Of a DNA stretch of 64,000 nt, positions 48,505 through 60,795 are shown piece by piece; position 1 is the first letter of the stretch, and each line of letters begins with the position of its first letter. Made by a program: the position numbers and the translations under genes. The DNA is from Ziziphus jujuba (Eukaryota > Streptophyta > Magnoliopsida > Rosales > Rhamnaceae), in contig NC_083379.1 in NCBI RefSeq assembly GCF_031755915.1, positions 1,708,001 through 1,772,000 of the forward strand, read 5' to 3'. Below the pieces are notes generated by a model. The model made no database searches, was not told where the DNA came from, and saw only the letters and a list, made by a program, of their open reading frames with translations.

Positions 48505-50393
48505 TACATTCGCCTAATAGTGACTTTAACTTCCCTCTTGTGCAACTTTCCTTCTCATGCCCACTAATTAAGGATAGTCAAATTGGTCCACGAGAACACG
48601 ATCTACAAGTCTTGGTCATAGTCGAACGCTAACCATAAGGTGCTTCTAAAGTATGCATCCTTAAACCAACAACCAACTCTCGTGACTCGATCAGCACTTT
48701 AAAAGGTTAGATTAGAACTTAAGTCTAATTTCCTCAAATACTGGTATCACCAAGTTAAGGTTGAGATTAATTCACTTATCTTCGATTACCCTCCTAGTAC
48801 TTACAATTATAAAACCCTTGCTCCTCATTGATTAACCAATAGTCTTAACCTCGACAAACATCAATCTTTCTTTTAACTAAATTCATCAAGGTCATGAATA
48901 AAATTCTCAACATCCAAATATCATTCTTGAAAACCCTAAGTTTCCCTTATTTCAAATAAATTCCATGAATCCACACCTCAAGCAATAAGAAATTTAAATC
49001 CTAATTCTAGCATCACCACCAAGACTATGAACAAATCACTAGATCCTTAACCCAATAAAGTATTCCACACTTCTCAAATTCTAACTACGTCCCAAAAATC
49101 ATACTCCTGATCATTGTAAATTATCACCAACAATATCAACCACCTTGAATCGATAAAGCACCACCAATACGAACCTTAAATCTCCAAGGAAATAAGATAT
49201 CAAGATCTTAGCTTCTAGAATGAAAAATAACCATGCTTAAACATCCAACCATGCCTAAGGAATCATCCTCATCTCATTAACCTCATCAACCACCAAGTAG
49301 AACTTTAGTCGCTATCCGGATCTTGCTTGATTCTCTAAACGCTGTCGTACCTTCTCTTTGTGAATGATAGTTTAAGCACGAAATCCATATTTACATCTCC
49401 CTACTTTTACTTATCGGTGACCTAAGTACCTTTATTCGGATCTTGCAACTTCCTTTATCGTGCCAAACCACCATGTCATCCAGTGAGCATTCCATACGTC
49501 TTGGTACCCTTGGGGTGTATCGCATACTTTGAATCACGTGCTTCCTTTAAGATCTCCTTTTTGAACTCAACGATACCCTGCTTTGGATTCTTAATTGGCG
49601 ATACTTAACCTTAAGTCGCTTTTGGAAAAACCATAACAATAAACAAATAATAAAATATATTTTTCAAATATACCTAACTTGCATAGGCAATTGTTAAAAC
49701 TCCACATTGAAATTCATATCTTAAAATCCATAGCATAAAATAAAATATGCACGCTTGTAATGGAGGTACGTACAACACCTTCTACATGTTACGTAATCCA
49801 TGATTCCAACTGTCACCGACACTCTGCTACCAATACAAACCAGGGTGGTTGCCTATATTGGCCGTCCAATTCCCCGGGCTCGTAGGCAACATGATCATGG
49901 GGCTAGCTCTACATGGACCACATTGGTTCGCCGCCTCCATATGGTGCAGTATAATATCAAACAATATAACATACAGATACATGTATGAACACAAACCAAA
50001 AATACTTGAATAAAACACCTTGAAAAGCATTTAAATTTTGATAATCAATCGGGAAAATATTTTGACGCCTTGAAATCGATCGACACACATCCTTAGGCAA
50101 TCATCATTCTTCTCCATGAACGAAACGGATACCATTCACGATGATAAGCTTGACCTTCAAAAAGAAAACGCATCCTCGACCATCGACTAGGCCATAGGAA
50201 TTTCCCGTTAGGCTAGATGATCCTAATTGTCACCCTCGAAGATTAGAGTTATTCAAACTCGAGCAACGAATTTACTTCGAGACAAACAGAAAGAACGCTT
50301 TCACGCGGGTAAAACGAGAGACTAGACATGGATGGGACACACAACAATGCACAGTCCCTTAGGAATACTAGAACCTAGAGCTCTGATACCAAC
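48505..50393 (-). other. Rearranged leader of unit 3
   Basis: Integrase relic at ~49333-49603. A private change lies at ~49815 (ACTGTCACCGAC where the other units have GTCGCCGAC). Confidence 0.65.
50378..50391 (-). other. Primer-binding site, unit 3
   Basis: TGGTATCAGAGCTC on the coding strand, two bases from LTR 4. Confidence 0.9.
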
Positions 50394-53300
50394 TGTCAGG
50401 ACCCGTCCAGAATTCCTTCCCCGGAACCCTAGACAGCCCTGATCCCAGGGAAACCCTACCGAACCCTCCAACGGAAAATCCGACAGAGCCTCCCCTAAGG
50501 GATTTACTTACCACAATTTACCTGCACTGAAAACACACTTCTAAAATTATCCCCTTATTCCTCCCACAGTACTACAAATCGATTCCACAAATTGCAGCAC
50601 TTAAAAAAATAAATACAGTAATCCAGTGCAAAATAAATACAACAAGAGTGAAAGAAATATTACAACTGCAATAAAAGAATAACAGGGTACTGCCGAACTA
50701 AAACAGCGAGGAAGATCAAGTCCGCTCCGAGTGAACACCGACAACCTGGTACCTAGAGGAACGGAATTTAAGAGTGTGAGATGCTAATCATCTCAGTGAG
50801 CGACCCTACTACTATACCATATAATATCACAGTAATAAGTATAAATAATAATCATTTGGAAATAATATTTTCTCTCAAAACCCTTACAATTCTCTCAGTT
50901 GGAAAGGTTCCCCTTTTTAAAACAATTTCACAAAACCCTTTATCCATATTCCCCGAAAACCAAGACATCAATTAAATACCAGAAGCGGTAACAATTATAT
51001 TTTTAATTCCAATTCAGTTTCCAAACATTTTATTTTTAAAACACAGTTCTGAAAATCATTTGATGCACCCACTATATACCAGTGGCGCCAACAGTACCCA
51101 GCGTCCCAAGGTACCGCCAGACAGGAGGTTATAGAGAGAAACCGGCATACGGTCGCGTGGCGTCCCACAGCGCCGCTGCTAACCTGGTGTCCCGGCCAAA
51201 GGGGGGTGGCCGCCCTCTCCGATGGCATCCACAGGACACCTTCATAATATCAACCGCGCGCTACTCACACCCACCTGCGCGCTAATCACATCACCTGCGC
51301 GCTAATCACACCCACCTGCGCGCTAATCACAACCGTGTGCACACTAACCATATCACATATACCATATCACATAATCAGAACACCAGTACGTGCACGGTGC
51401 ATCTAAAAATTATAAAATCCATAAATTTAAATCATAAAACAAATTTCACATTTTTCATAAGCATAGCGGGCATAATCCATCCGCTTGAACCGGGAAATTC
51501 TCCACAATTTCCTTATAATCCATACCATAAATTCCTCCATGATTTTCAAATCCACCAACTCCCAAATCCATCAATTCAAATATCCACATTTTTTCCAAGC
51601 ATAAATAATTTCTCGAAATATCATAATCAAATCCCATAATATTTTATGGGCATATTTCATAAAAATTGAAATCACCAACATAACCAAATATTTTCCTTGA
51701 AATATTTGAAAATCAAATCGTGCCCAATTTACCATTAAAACCACACCAATTTCAAAATCCTCAAAACCATAAAATAATTCCACATGTCATAAATTGGTGA
51801 AATACACATTTTCTTAAATCCGATAAATTCACAAATAATTCCACGATAATTCAAATAAATATTTGACACATAGAAATTAAATTCCAAATATTTAAATCAC
51901 ACATTATATATTCACCAATTAAATTCCCAAAATTAATTTGAAGGTGGGTCACTCACCTGGAGCACGCAATTAACCCATGATCCACTACGGGATCAATTCT
52001 ACGACTCACCGGTGCTCCTAGAACAAAATTCACAGACAGTCAAATAAATTAATATTTTATTCGGGTAAATAATACCCGGTACCCGGGGGGTCAAAACACA
52101 AACGATAACTAAAATTTACGAATTATATACCGAATCGAAGCTCGAGTGATGCTAATCACAGATCCGGTCTTAATTTTCGATGATCGTACCCGACGGGGTC
52201 GGCATTTTATCGGGAAGCTTTTCGGGTTTCGGCTCTGCAATTCTCCCAAACCGTCGCGAATTGGTGGAAACGGAAGTCGGATTTGGGTTCAGGAGGTCGA
52301 ACACTGCGGACTGGAGCTGGCCGGAATTTTCGGGTACTCGCCGGAACAGTAATTTCCGGCGGGCCGCCACGTCACCGGCAACCGTCGCCGGAACAGTAAT
52401 TTCCGACGGTGGCCGTTTGCTGTGAAATTTTGCAGATTTGTAGATCGTGAGGAGAGCAATCCAACGGGACCGACGGTGAGCAAAACGGAGGTCGGACGGC
52501 GGAGAAATCACCGTTTGACGATTTTCGACCCCTCGCCGGAAAACGCTCCGATCCCGGCGCGTCGGTGGTCCGATGGCCGTGATTTTTGGTGGGTAGGCCG
52601 GACTTGAGGAGAGGATGCTGGGTGTATGGCGCGTGTACTGTATATCGGCCGGAATAGTGCCGATTCGCGGTGGCCGGCGGTGGAGGGGAAAAATCGCCGC
52701 CAAACTTCGGACGTCCGATCCGGGCGCGTCCGGCGGCCGTTCGCCGTGAAATTTGGAGGTTTTGCCGGAAATGAGGTGGGCAAGCTTTCTGTCCGGCGCG
52801 TGTACAGTAACTCGGCCGGAACAGTGGCAAAATCCGGTGGCCGGCGGTGGCTCTCTCTCTCTCTCTTTCTCTCTCCTCTCTCTCTTTCTCTCTCTTCTTT
52901 CTCTTTCTCTCTCTTCCCCGAGAGTTTTTCAAAATTAAAACCCTGCGTGACACTGTTCATGCCACGTGGACCACTCAGAAGCTGACACGTGGCATTTCAC
53001 TGTTCACGACCCAAAAACATTAAAATAATACAGTATCCGATAAACTTCAAACGTCCATAACTTTTTAACCGGATGTCCGTTTTGAGCGTGCCGCTAGTCT
53101 GTGAACTCGTATCGACGAGCACTTCACAACCATGCATGAGTTAAAGCTCAATTCCCCATAAACAAAAAGTCAACTCCGGCACCCCTTGGACAGTTTGGAC
53201 CGCAACTTGTTTCATCCATAACTTTCAAACCGTAGCTCCGTTTTCGACGTGCTACCAGTCTACGAACTCGTGGCATCGTGCACTTCGCCACGGTACCCTG

Positions 53301-53419
53301 GTCAACTCGAAATTCCCACCGAGTCAAAAAGTCAACTTTTGACCCCTTCGGTCAACGGTCAACGGTCAACCTCGGTCAACGTGCACGGATTCCGGTGCGA
53401 TTCGGGACGGGGTGTTACA
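50394..53419 (-). repeat. LTR 4 (5' LTR of unit 3, 3' LTR of unit 4)
   Basis: 3026 bp. No private change was noticed against LTR 1. Confidence 0.95.
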
Positions 53420-53432
53420 GCCTTCCCCCCTT
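53420..53432 (-). other. Polypurine tract, unit 4
   Basis: Identical to the other units, next to LTR 4. Confidence 0.85.
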
Positions 53433-53463
53433 ACAAAAATTTCGTCCTCGAAATTTCCGCACG

Positions 53464-54444
53464 TCACTGGAACAAACAAGGGTTCTGATCACGCACCTGC
53501 GCTTCGGGCTCCCATGTCGCTTCCTCGACTAAGTAGTTCCTTGCCAACCAATCCATGCCCAACACTACTTCAAGTCCGGATAGATCCAACAGGATCAGGT
53601 CTGCTTCCATCACTTGATCTGTGAAATCGTCGGGCGTAGTCCTGGCTCCCTGCTGCGTCATAGCAAACACCCGGCCTTGACTTGTCTGCTGGGGTCTCTT
53701 TCCTCTACCTCGACTCGATCCTGCAGACGGCTGGACTGATCCCGAAGAAACTCCTACTGGCTGACTCCCCTGGGAATTCTGTCCTGGAAATATCCCCGTA
53801 TGCTGTGTCCGTCGACCTGCTTCTAGCACACTGCCGCTACCATAAGGGCAATCCCTCCTTATGTGGCCTGGCTGCCCACACCGAAAGCATAAACCATCCA
53901 TCTGACACTGCCCAGAATGATTCCCCCTACAAAGTGGACAAATCCGCGGAGAACCAATGCATGACTGCTGATACGAGCTTGCATCCACACTGATCGAATG
54001 GCGAGCTGGCTGGGGCATGCGATAACTATCTCTCCTCTGGAATCTGCCTCGTGGGCTTAACCCATCACTGTCTGAGCCTGAGCTATGGCTCTTCTTAGCT
54101 GCCCCCTGTCGAGGTACTCCGCTATACGAACCTTCGAATGATCTGCGCCTCGCGGGTTTGTGTATCTCCTCCTGTCTCTCTAGCTCAAGCGCTGCATCCC
54201 TGGCGGACTGATAGGTGGGATGTACTGATCCAGAAAGGGTGTAGCTGATGCTCTCTTTCAATCCGTCTATGAACCTCACCTTCTTCGTGTGATCGTCGGG
54301 AATTAGGTGCATGTAGAATTCTGATAGTTCTCGGAATCTCCTCTCGTACTCTGTCACTGTCATGTTCCCCTGTCGTAGTTCTTCGAACTCTCTCCTTCTT
54401 GCTTCACGGTAGGCAGGAGAACAAAACTCAGTAGAGAAGGCCAT
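53464..54444 (-). CDS. Gag-protease scrap-pol tail fusion, unit 4
   Basis: Protein identical to the other three units. Confidence 0.85.
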   Translation of the reverse strand: MAFSTEFCSPAYREARRREFEELRQGNMTVTEYERRFRELSEFYMHLIPDDHTKKVRFIDGLKESISYTLSGSVHPTYQSARDAALELERQEEIHKPARRRSFEGSYSGVPRQGAAKKSHSSGSDSDGLSPRGRFQRRDSYRMPQPARHSISVDASSYQQSCIGSPRICPLCRGNHSGQCQMDGLCFRCGQPGHIRRDCPYGSGSVLEAGRRTQHTGIFPGQNSQGSQPVGVSSGSVQPSAGSSRGRGKRPQQTSQGRVFAMTQQGARTTPDDFTDQVMEADLILLDLSGLEVVLGMDWLARNYLVEEATWEPEAQVRDQNPCLFQ

Positions 54445-55151
54445 CTTGAACTGATCCCACGTATGCCTTGCACGAACAACTGGGCTAACTTCTTGGGTGA
54501 AAAACGTTCTCGTACCGGTAGGAAGTGTGCCGACTTGGTGAGACGATCAATGATTACCCAAATGCCGTCGTACCTTCTAGGTGTGGAAGGAAGCTTGAAT
54601 ACGAAGTCCATGTTGAGTTCTTCCCACTTCCGCACGGGAATCGATAAAGATTGGAGTAGTTCCAAAGGCTTCTGTCTTTCTGCTTTCACTTGTTGACAAA
54701 TCAAACACTTTGATACAAAGTCTGCCATTTCTCTCTTCATACCAATCCACCAATAATACTTAACAAGCGTCCGATACATCTTGGTACTCCCAGGATGCAT
54801 CGCATACATCGAGCTATGCACCTCCTCTAAAATCTCCTTCTTGAGTCCTGGGATATCCGGAACACAAAGTCGTCCTTTATACACGAGGGCTCCATCCCTC
54901 CTTATGGAAAATTCCGGATCAAGACCTTCTTGTACCTTGCCCTTAATTGTCCTCAACTTAGGATCTTCCATTTGGGTCTCTACTATACGATCCACCAACA
55001 CCGGTCGTACCTGGAAGCTAGCCATGAGAACTCCTGAAGGATGCATATGCATTAACACCCCCATCTTCTTCAACTCCACCATGAGAGGTAGTTGGATGAC
55101 TTGGATGTGAGCAAGGGATCCAGTAGCCTTCCTACTCAAAGCATCTGCCAC
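54360..55151 (-). pseudogene. RNase H tail plus partial integrase, unit 4
   Basis: Shares Met142 with unit 3 and has a private Ala-to-Val change at residue 111 (LEEVHSS), next to the zinc-binding H112. Confidence 0.85.
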
Positions 55152-57039
55152 TACATTCGCCTAATAGTGACTTTAACTTCCCTCTTGTGCAACTTTCCTT
55201 CTCATGCCCACTAATTAAGGATAGTCAAATTGGTCCACGAGAACACGATCTACAAGTCTTGGTCATAGTCGAACGCTAACCATAAGGTGCTTCTAAAGTA
55301 TGCATCCTTAAACCAACAACCAACTCTCGTGACTCGATCAGCACTTTAAAAGGTTAGATTAGAACTTAAGTCTAATTTCCTCAAATACTGGTATCACCAA
55401 GTTAAGGTTGAGATTAATTCACTTATCTTCGATTACCCTCCTAGTACTTACAATTATAAAACCCTTGCTCCTCATTGATTAACCAATAGTCTTAACCTCG
55501 ACAAACATCAATCTTTCTTTTAACTAAATTCATCAAGGTCATGAATAAAATTCTCAACATCCAAATATCATTCTTGAAAACCCTAAGTTTCCCTTATTTC
55601 AAATAAATTCCATGAATCCACACCTCAAGCAATAAGAAATTTAAATCCTAATTCTAGCATCACCACCAAGACTATGAACAAATCACTAGATCCTTAACCC
55701 AATAAAGTATTCCACACTTCTCAAATTCTAACTACGTCCCAAAAATCATACTCCTGATCATTGTAAATTATCACCAACAATATCAACCACCTTGAATCGA
55801 TAAAGCACCACCAATACGAACCTTAAATCTCCAAGGAAATAAGATATCAAGATCTTAGCTTCTAGAATGAAAAATAACCATGCTTAAACATCCAACCATG
55901 CCTAAGGAATCATCCTCATCTCATTAACCTCATCAACCACCAAGTAGAACTTTAGTCGCTATCCGGATCTTGCTTGATTCTCTAAACGCTGTCGTACCTT
56001 CTCTTTGTGAATGATAGTTTAAGCACGAAATCCATATTTACATCTCCCTACTTTTACTTATCGGTGACCTAAGTACCTTTATTCGGATCTTGCAACTTCC
56101 TTTATCGTGCCAAACCACCATGTCATCCAGTGAGCATTCCATACGTCTTGGTACCCTTGGGGTGTATCGCATACTTTGAATCACGTGCTTCCTTTAAGAT
56201 CTCCTTTTTGAACTCAACGATACCCTGCTTTGGATTCTTAATTGGCGATACTTAACCTTAAGTCGCTTTTGGAAAAACCATAACAATAAACAAATAATAA
56301 AATATATTTTTCAAATATACCTAACTTGCATAGGCAATTGTTAAAACTCCACATTGAAATTCATATCTTAAAATCCATAGCATAAAATAAAATATGCACG
56401 CTTGTAATGGAGGTACGTACAACACCTTCTACATGTTACGTAATCCATGATTCCAACTGTCGCCGACACTCTGCTACCAATACAAACCAGGGTGGTTGCC
56501 TATATTGGCCGTCCAATTCCCCGGGCTCGTAGGCAACATGATCATGGGGCTAGCTCTACATGGACCACATTGGTTCGCCGCCTCCATATGGTGCAGTATA
56601 ATATCAAACAATATAACATACAGATACATGTATGAACACAAACCAAAAATACTTGAATAAAACACCTTGAAAAGCATTTAAATTTTGATAATCAATCGGG
56701 AAAATATTTTGACGCCTTGAAATCGATCGACACACATCCTTAGGCAATCATCATTCTTCTCCATGAACGAAACGGATACCATTCACGTGATAAGCTTGAC
56801 CTTCAAAAAGAAAACGCATCCTCGACCATCGACTAGGCCATAGGAATTTCCCGTTAGGCTAGATGATCCTAATTGTCACCCTCGAAGATTAGAGTTATTC
56901 AAACTCGAGCAACGAATTTACTTCGAGACAAACAGAAAGAACGCTTTCACGCGGGTAAAACGAGAGACTAGACATGGATGGGACACACAACAATGCACAG
57001 TCCCTTAGGAATACTAGAACCTAGAGCTCTGATACCAAC
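55152..57039 (-). other. Rearranged leader of unit 4
   Basis: Integrase relic at ~55980-56250. One base is deleted at ~56787 (TTCACGTGATAAGC where the others have TTCACGATGATAAGC), so this internal region is 3620 bp. Confidence 0.65.
57024..57037 (-). other. Primer-binding site, unit 4
   Basis: TGGTATCAGAGCTC on the coding strand, two bases from LTR 5. Confidence 0.9.
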
Positions 57040-60000
57040 TGTCAGGACCCGTCCAGAATTCCTTCCCCGGAACCCTAGACAGCCCTGATCCCAGGGAAAC
57101 CCTACCGAACCCTCCAACGGAAAATCCGACAGAGCCTCCCCTAAGGGATTTACTTACCACAATTTACCTGCACTGAAAACACACTTCTAAAATTATCCCC
57201 TTATTCCTCCCACAGTACTACAAATCGATTCCACAAATTGCAGCACTTAAAAAAATAAATACAGTAATCCAGTGCAAAATAAATACAACAAGAGTGAAAG
57301 AAATATTACAACTGCAATAAAAGAATAACAGGGTACTGCCGAACTAAAACAGCGAGGAAGATCAAGTCCGCTCCGAGTGAACACCGACAACCTGGTACCT
57401 AGAGGAACGGAATTTAAGAGTGTGAGATGCTAATCATCTCAGTGAGCGACCCTACTACTATACCATATAATATCACAGTAATAAGTATAAATAATAATCA
57501 TTTGGAAATAATATTTTCTCTCAAAACCCTTACAATTCTCTCAGTTGGAAAGGTTCCCCTTTTTAAAACAATTTCACAAAACCCTTTATCCATATTCCCC
57601 GAAAACCAAGACATCAATTAAATACCAGAAGCGGTAACAATTATATTTTTAATTCCAATTCAGTTTCCAAACATTTTATTTTTAAAACACAGTTCTGAAA
57701 ATCATTTGATGCACCCACTATATACCAGTGGCGCCAACAGTACCCAGCGTCCCAAGGTACCGCCAGACAGGAGGTTATAGAGAGAAACCGGCATACGGTC
57801 GCGTGGCGTCCCACAGCGCCGCTGCTAACCTGGTGTCCCGGCCAAAGGGGGGTGGCCGCCCTCTCCGATGGCATCCACAGGACACCTTCATAATATCAAC
57901 CGCGCGCTACTCACACCCACCTGCGCGCTAATCACATCACCTGCGCGCTAATCACACCCACCTGCGCGCTAATCACAACCGTGTGCACACTAACCATATC
58001 ACATATACCATATCACATAATCAGAACACCAGTACGTGCACGGTGCATCTAAAAATTATAAAATCCATAAATTTAAATCATAAAACAAATTTCACATTTT
58101 TCATAAGCATAGCGGGCATAATCCATCCGCTTGAACCGGGAAATTCTCCACAATTTCCTTATAATCCATACCATAAATTCCTCCATGATTTTCAAATCCA
58201 CCAACTCCCAAATCCATCAATTCAAATATCCACATTTTTTCCAAGCATAAATAATTTCTCGAAATATCATAATCAAATCCCATAATATTTTATGGGCATA
58301 TTTCATAAAAATTGAAATCACCAACATAACCAAATATTTTCCTTGAAATATTTGAAAATCAAATCGTGCCCAATTTACCATTAAAACCACACCAATTTCA
58401 AAATCCTCAAAACCATAAAATAATTCCACATGTCATAAATTGGTGAAATACACATTTTCTTAAATCCGATAAATTCACAAATAATTCCACGATAATTCAA
58501 ATAAATATTTGACACATAGAAATTAAATTCCAAATATTTAAATCACACATTATATATTCACCAATTAAATTCCCAAAATTAATTTGAAGGTGGGTCACTC
58601 ACCTGGAGCACGCAATTAACCCATGATCCACTACGGGATCAATTCTACGACTCACCGGTGCTCCTAGAACAAAATTCACAGACAGTCAAATAAATTAATA
58701 TTTTATTCGGGTAAATAATACCCGGTACCCGGGGGGTCAAAACACAAATGATAACTAAAATTTACGAATTATATACCGAATCGAAGCTCGAGTGATGCTA
58801 ATCACAGATCCGGTCTTAATTTTCGATGATCGTACCCGACGGGGTCGGCATTTTATCGGGAAGCTTTTCGGGTTTCGGCTCTGCAATTCTCCCAAACCGT
58901 CGCGAATTGGTGGAAACGGAAGTCGGATTTGGGTTCAGGAGGTCGAACACTGCGGACTGGAGCTGGCCGGAATTTTCGGGTACTCGCCGGAACAGTAATT
59001 TCCGGCGGGCCGCCACGTCACCGGCAACCGTCGCCGGAACAGTAATTTCCGACGGTGGCCGTTTGCTGTGAAATTTTGCAGATTTGTAGATCGTGAGGAG
59101 AGCAATCCAACGGGACCGACGGTGAGCAAAACGGAGGTCGGACGGCGGAGAAATCACCGTTTGAAGATTTTCGACCCCTCGCCGGAAAACGCTCCGATCC
59201 CGGCGCGTCGGTGGTCCGATGGCCGTGATTTTTGGTGGGTAGGCCGGACTTGAGGAGAGGATGCTGGGTGTATGGCGCGTGTACTGTATATCGGCCGGAA
59301 TAGTGCCGATTCGCGGTGGCCGGCGGTGGAGGGGAAAAATCGCCGCCAAACTTCGGACGTCCGATCCGGGCGCGTCCGGCGGCCGTTCGCCGTGAAATTT
59401 GGAGGTTTTGCCGGAAATGAGGTGGGCAAGCTTTCTGTCCGGCGCGTGTACAGTAACTCGGCCGGAACAGTGGCAAAATCCGGTGGCCGGCGGTGGCTCT
59501 CTCTCTCTCTCTTTCTCTCTCCTCTCTCTCTTTCTCTCTCTTCTTTCTCTTTCTCTCTCTTCCCCGAGAGTTTTTCAAAATTAAAACCCTGCGTGACACT
59601 GTTCATGCCACGTGGACCACTCAGAAGCTGACACGTGGCATTTCACTGTTCACGACCCAAAAACATTAAAATAATACAGTATCCGATAAACTTCAAACGT
59701 CCATAACTTTTTAACCGGATGTCCGTTTTGAGCGTGCCGCTAGTCTGTGAACTCGTATCGACGAGCACTTCACAACCATGCATGAGTTAAAGCTCAATTC
59801 CCCATAAACAAAAAGTCAACTCCGGCACCCCTTGGACAGTTTGGACCGCAACTTGTTTCATCCATAACTTTCAAACCGTAGCTCCGTTTTCGACGTGCTA
59901 CCAGTCTACGAACTCGTGGCATCGTGCACTTCGCCACGGTACCCTGGTCAACTCGAAATTCCCACCGAGTCAAAAAGTCAACTTTTGACCCCTTCGGTCA

Positions 60001-60065
60001 ACGGTCAACGGTCAACCTCGGTCAACGTGCACGGATTCCGGTGCGATTCGGGACGGGGTGTTACA
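57040..60065 (-). repeat. LTR 5 (outermost 5' LTR of the array)
   Basis: 3026 bp. It has two private changes: ~58749 (CACAAATGATAAC, others CACAAACGATAAC) and ~59165 (TTTGAAGATTTT, others TTTGACGATTTT). As the only LTR at the transcriptional 5' edge, it would drive a transcript through the entire array. Its outer end abuts the right CTGGA. Confidence 0.95.
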
Positions 60066-60630
60066 CTGGACCCCAAGGGGGGTGGATTGTGAGATCCCAT
60101 ATCGGCTGGGCTGTTATAGATGGTACGGAGATCCCATATCGGCTGGGCTGTTATAGATGGTACGGTGTGCCAGCGAGGACGCTGGGCCCCAAAAGGGGTG
60201 GATTGTGAGATCCCATATCGGTGGCACCAAGGGGGGTGGATTGTGAGATCTGTTATAGATGGTACGGTGTGCCAGCGAGGACGCTGGGTCCCAAGGGAGG
60301 TGGATTGTGAGATCCCATATCGGATGGTACGGTGTGCCAGCGAGGACGCTGGGCCCCAAGGGAGGTGGATTGTGAGATCCCATATCGGCTGGGCTGTTAT
60401 AGATGGTACGGTGTGCTAGCGAGGACGCTGGGCCCCAAAAGGGGTGGATTGTGAGATCCCATATCGGTGGCACCAAGGGGGGTGGATTGTGAGATCTGTT
60501 ATAGATGGTACGGTGTGCCAGCGAGGACGCTGGGCCCCAAGGGAGGTGGATTGTGAGATCCCATATCGGCTGGGCTGTTATAGATGGTACGGTATGCCAG
60601 CGAGGACGCTGGGCCCCAAGGGGGGTGGAT
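60066..60630. repeat. ~79-bp minisatellite, right part
   Basis: About seven to eight units, full or shortened. A full unit can be read as TGTGAGATCCCATATCGG joined to CTGGGCTGTTA (head and tail of the flanking LTR-like sequence with its middle missing) plus a ~50-base spacer with GATGGTACGGTGTGCCAGCG. A compound block beginning GCTGGGCCCCAAAAGGGG at ~60181 recurs at ~60427, giving a ~246-bp higher-order period. Confidence 0.85.
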
Positions 60631-60795
60631 TGGGAGATCCCATATCGGTTGGAAAGATACATTTCCCTTGAGAGGTCTTTTAAAACAGTGCAGGCTGGGT
60701 CCAAAGCAGACAATATCTCATGCGAGACCTTTTAAAACCGTCCGGATTGGGCCCAAAGCAGACAATATTTCATGCAGGTGAACTGGGCTGTTACA
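60631..60795. mobile_element. Solo-LTR-like (TRIM-type) fragment, right
   Basis: Starts TGGGAGATCCCATATCGG and ends GAACTGGGCTGTTACA. Inside, a ~48-base block with CTTTTAAAAC...CAGACAATAT is doubled. It has the same family ends as 30109-30249, so the minisatellite lies between two related LTR-like pieces. Confidence 0.5.

Larger units (their letters stand above)
30454..60065 (-). mobile_element. Tandem array of one LTR-retrotransposon (5 LTRs, 4 internal regions)
   Basis: Strict alternation LTR-internal-LTR with a 6646-6647-bp period. The same 5 bases, CTGGA, lie immediately outside both ends (30449-30453 and 60066-60070), and removing the array restores a continuous minisatellite unit (GACGCTGGA joined to CCCCAAGG). 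Primer site, polypurine tract and LTR ends mark a Tekay/Del-type Ty3/gypsy element transcribed on the - strand. Units differ by only a handful of single-base changes and two 1-base deletions, so amplification is recent. No unit encodes a complete gag-pol. Confidence 0.95.

Noticed and set aside
30454..60065. Four independent retrotransposon insertions side by side
   Set aside because: Neighbouring units share one LTR and no target duplication is present at internal junctions.
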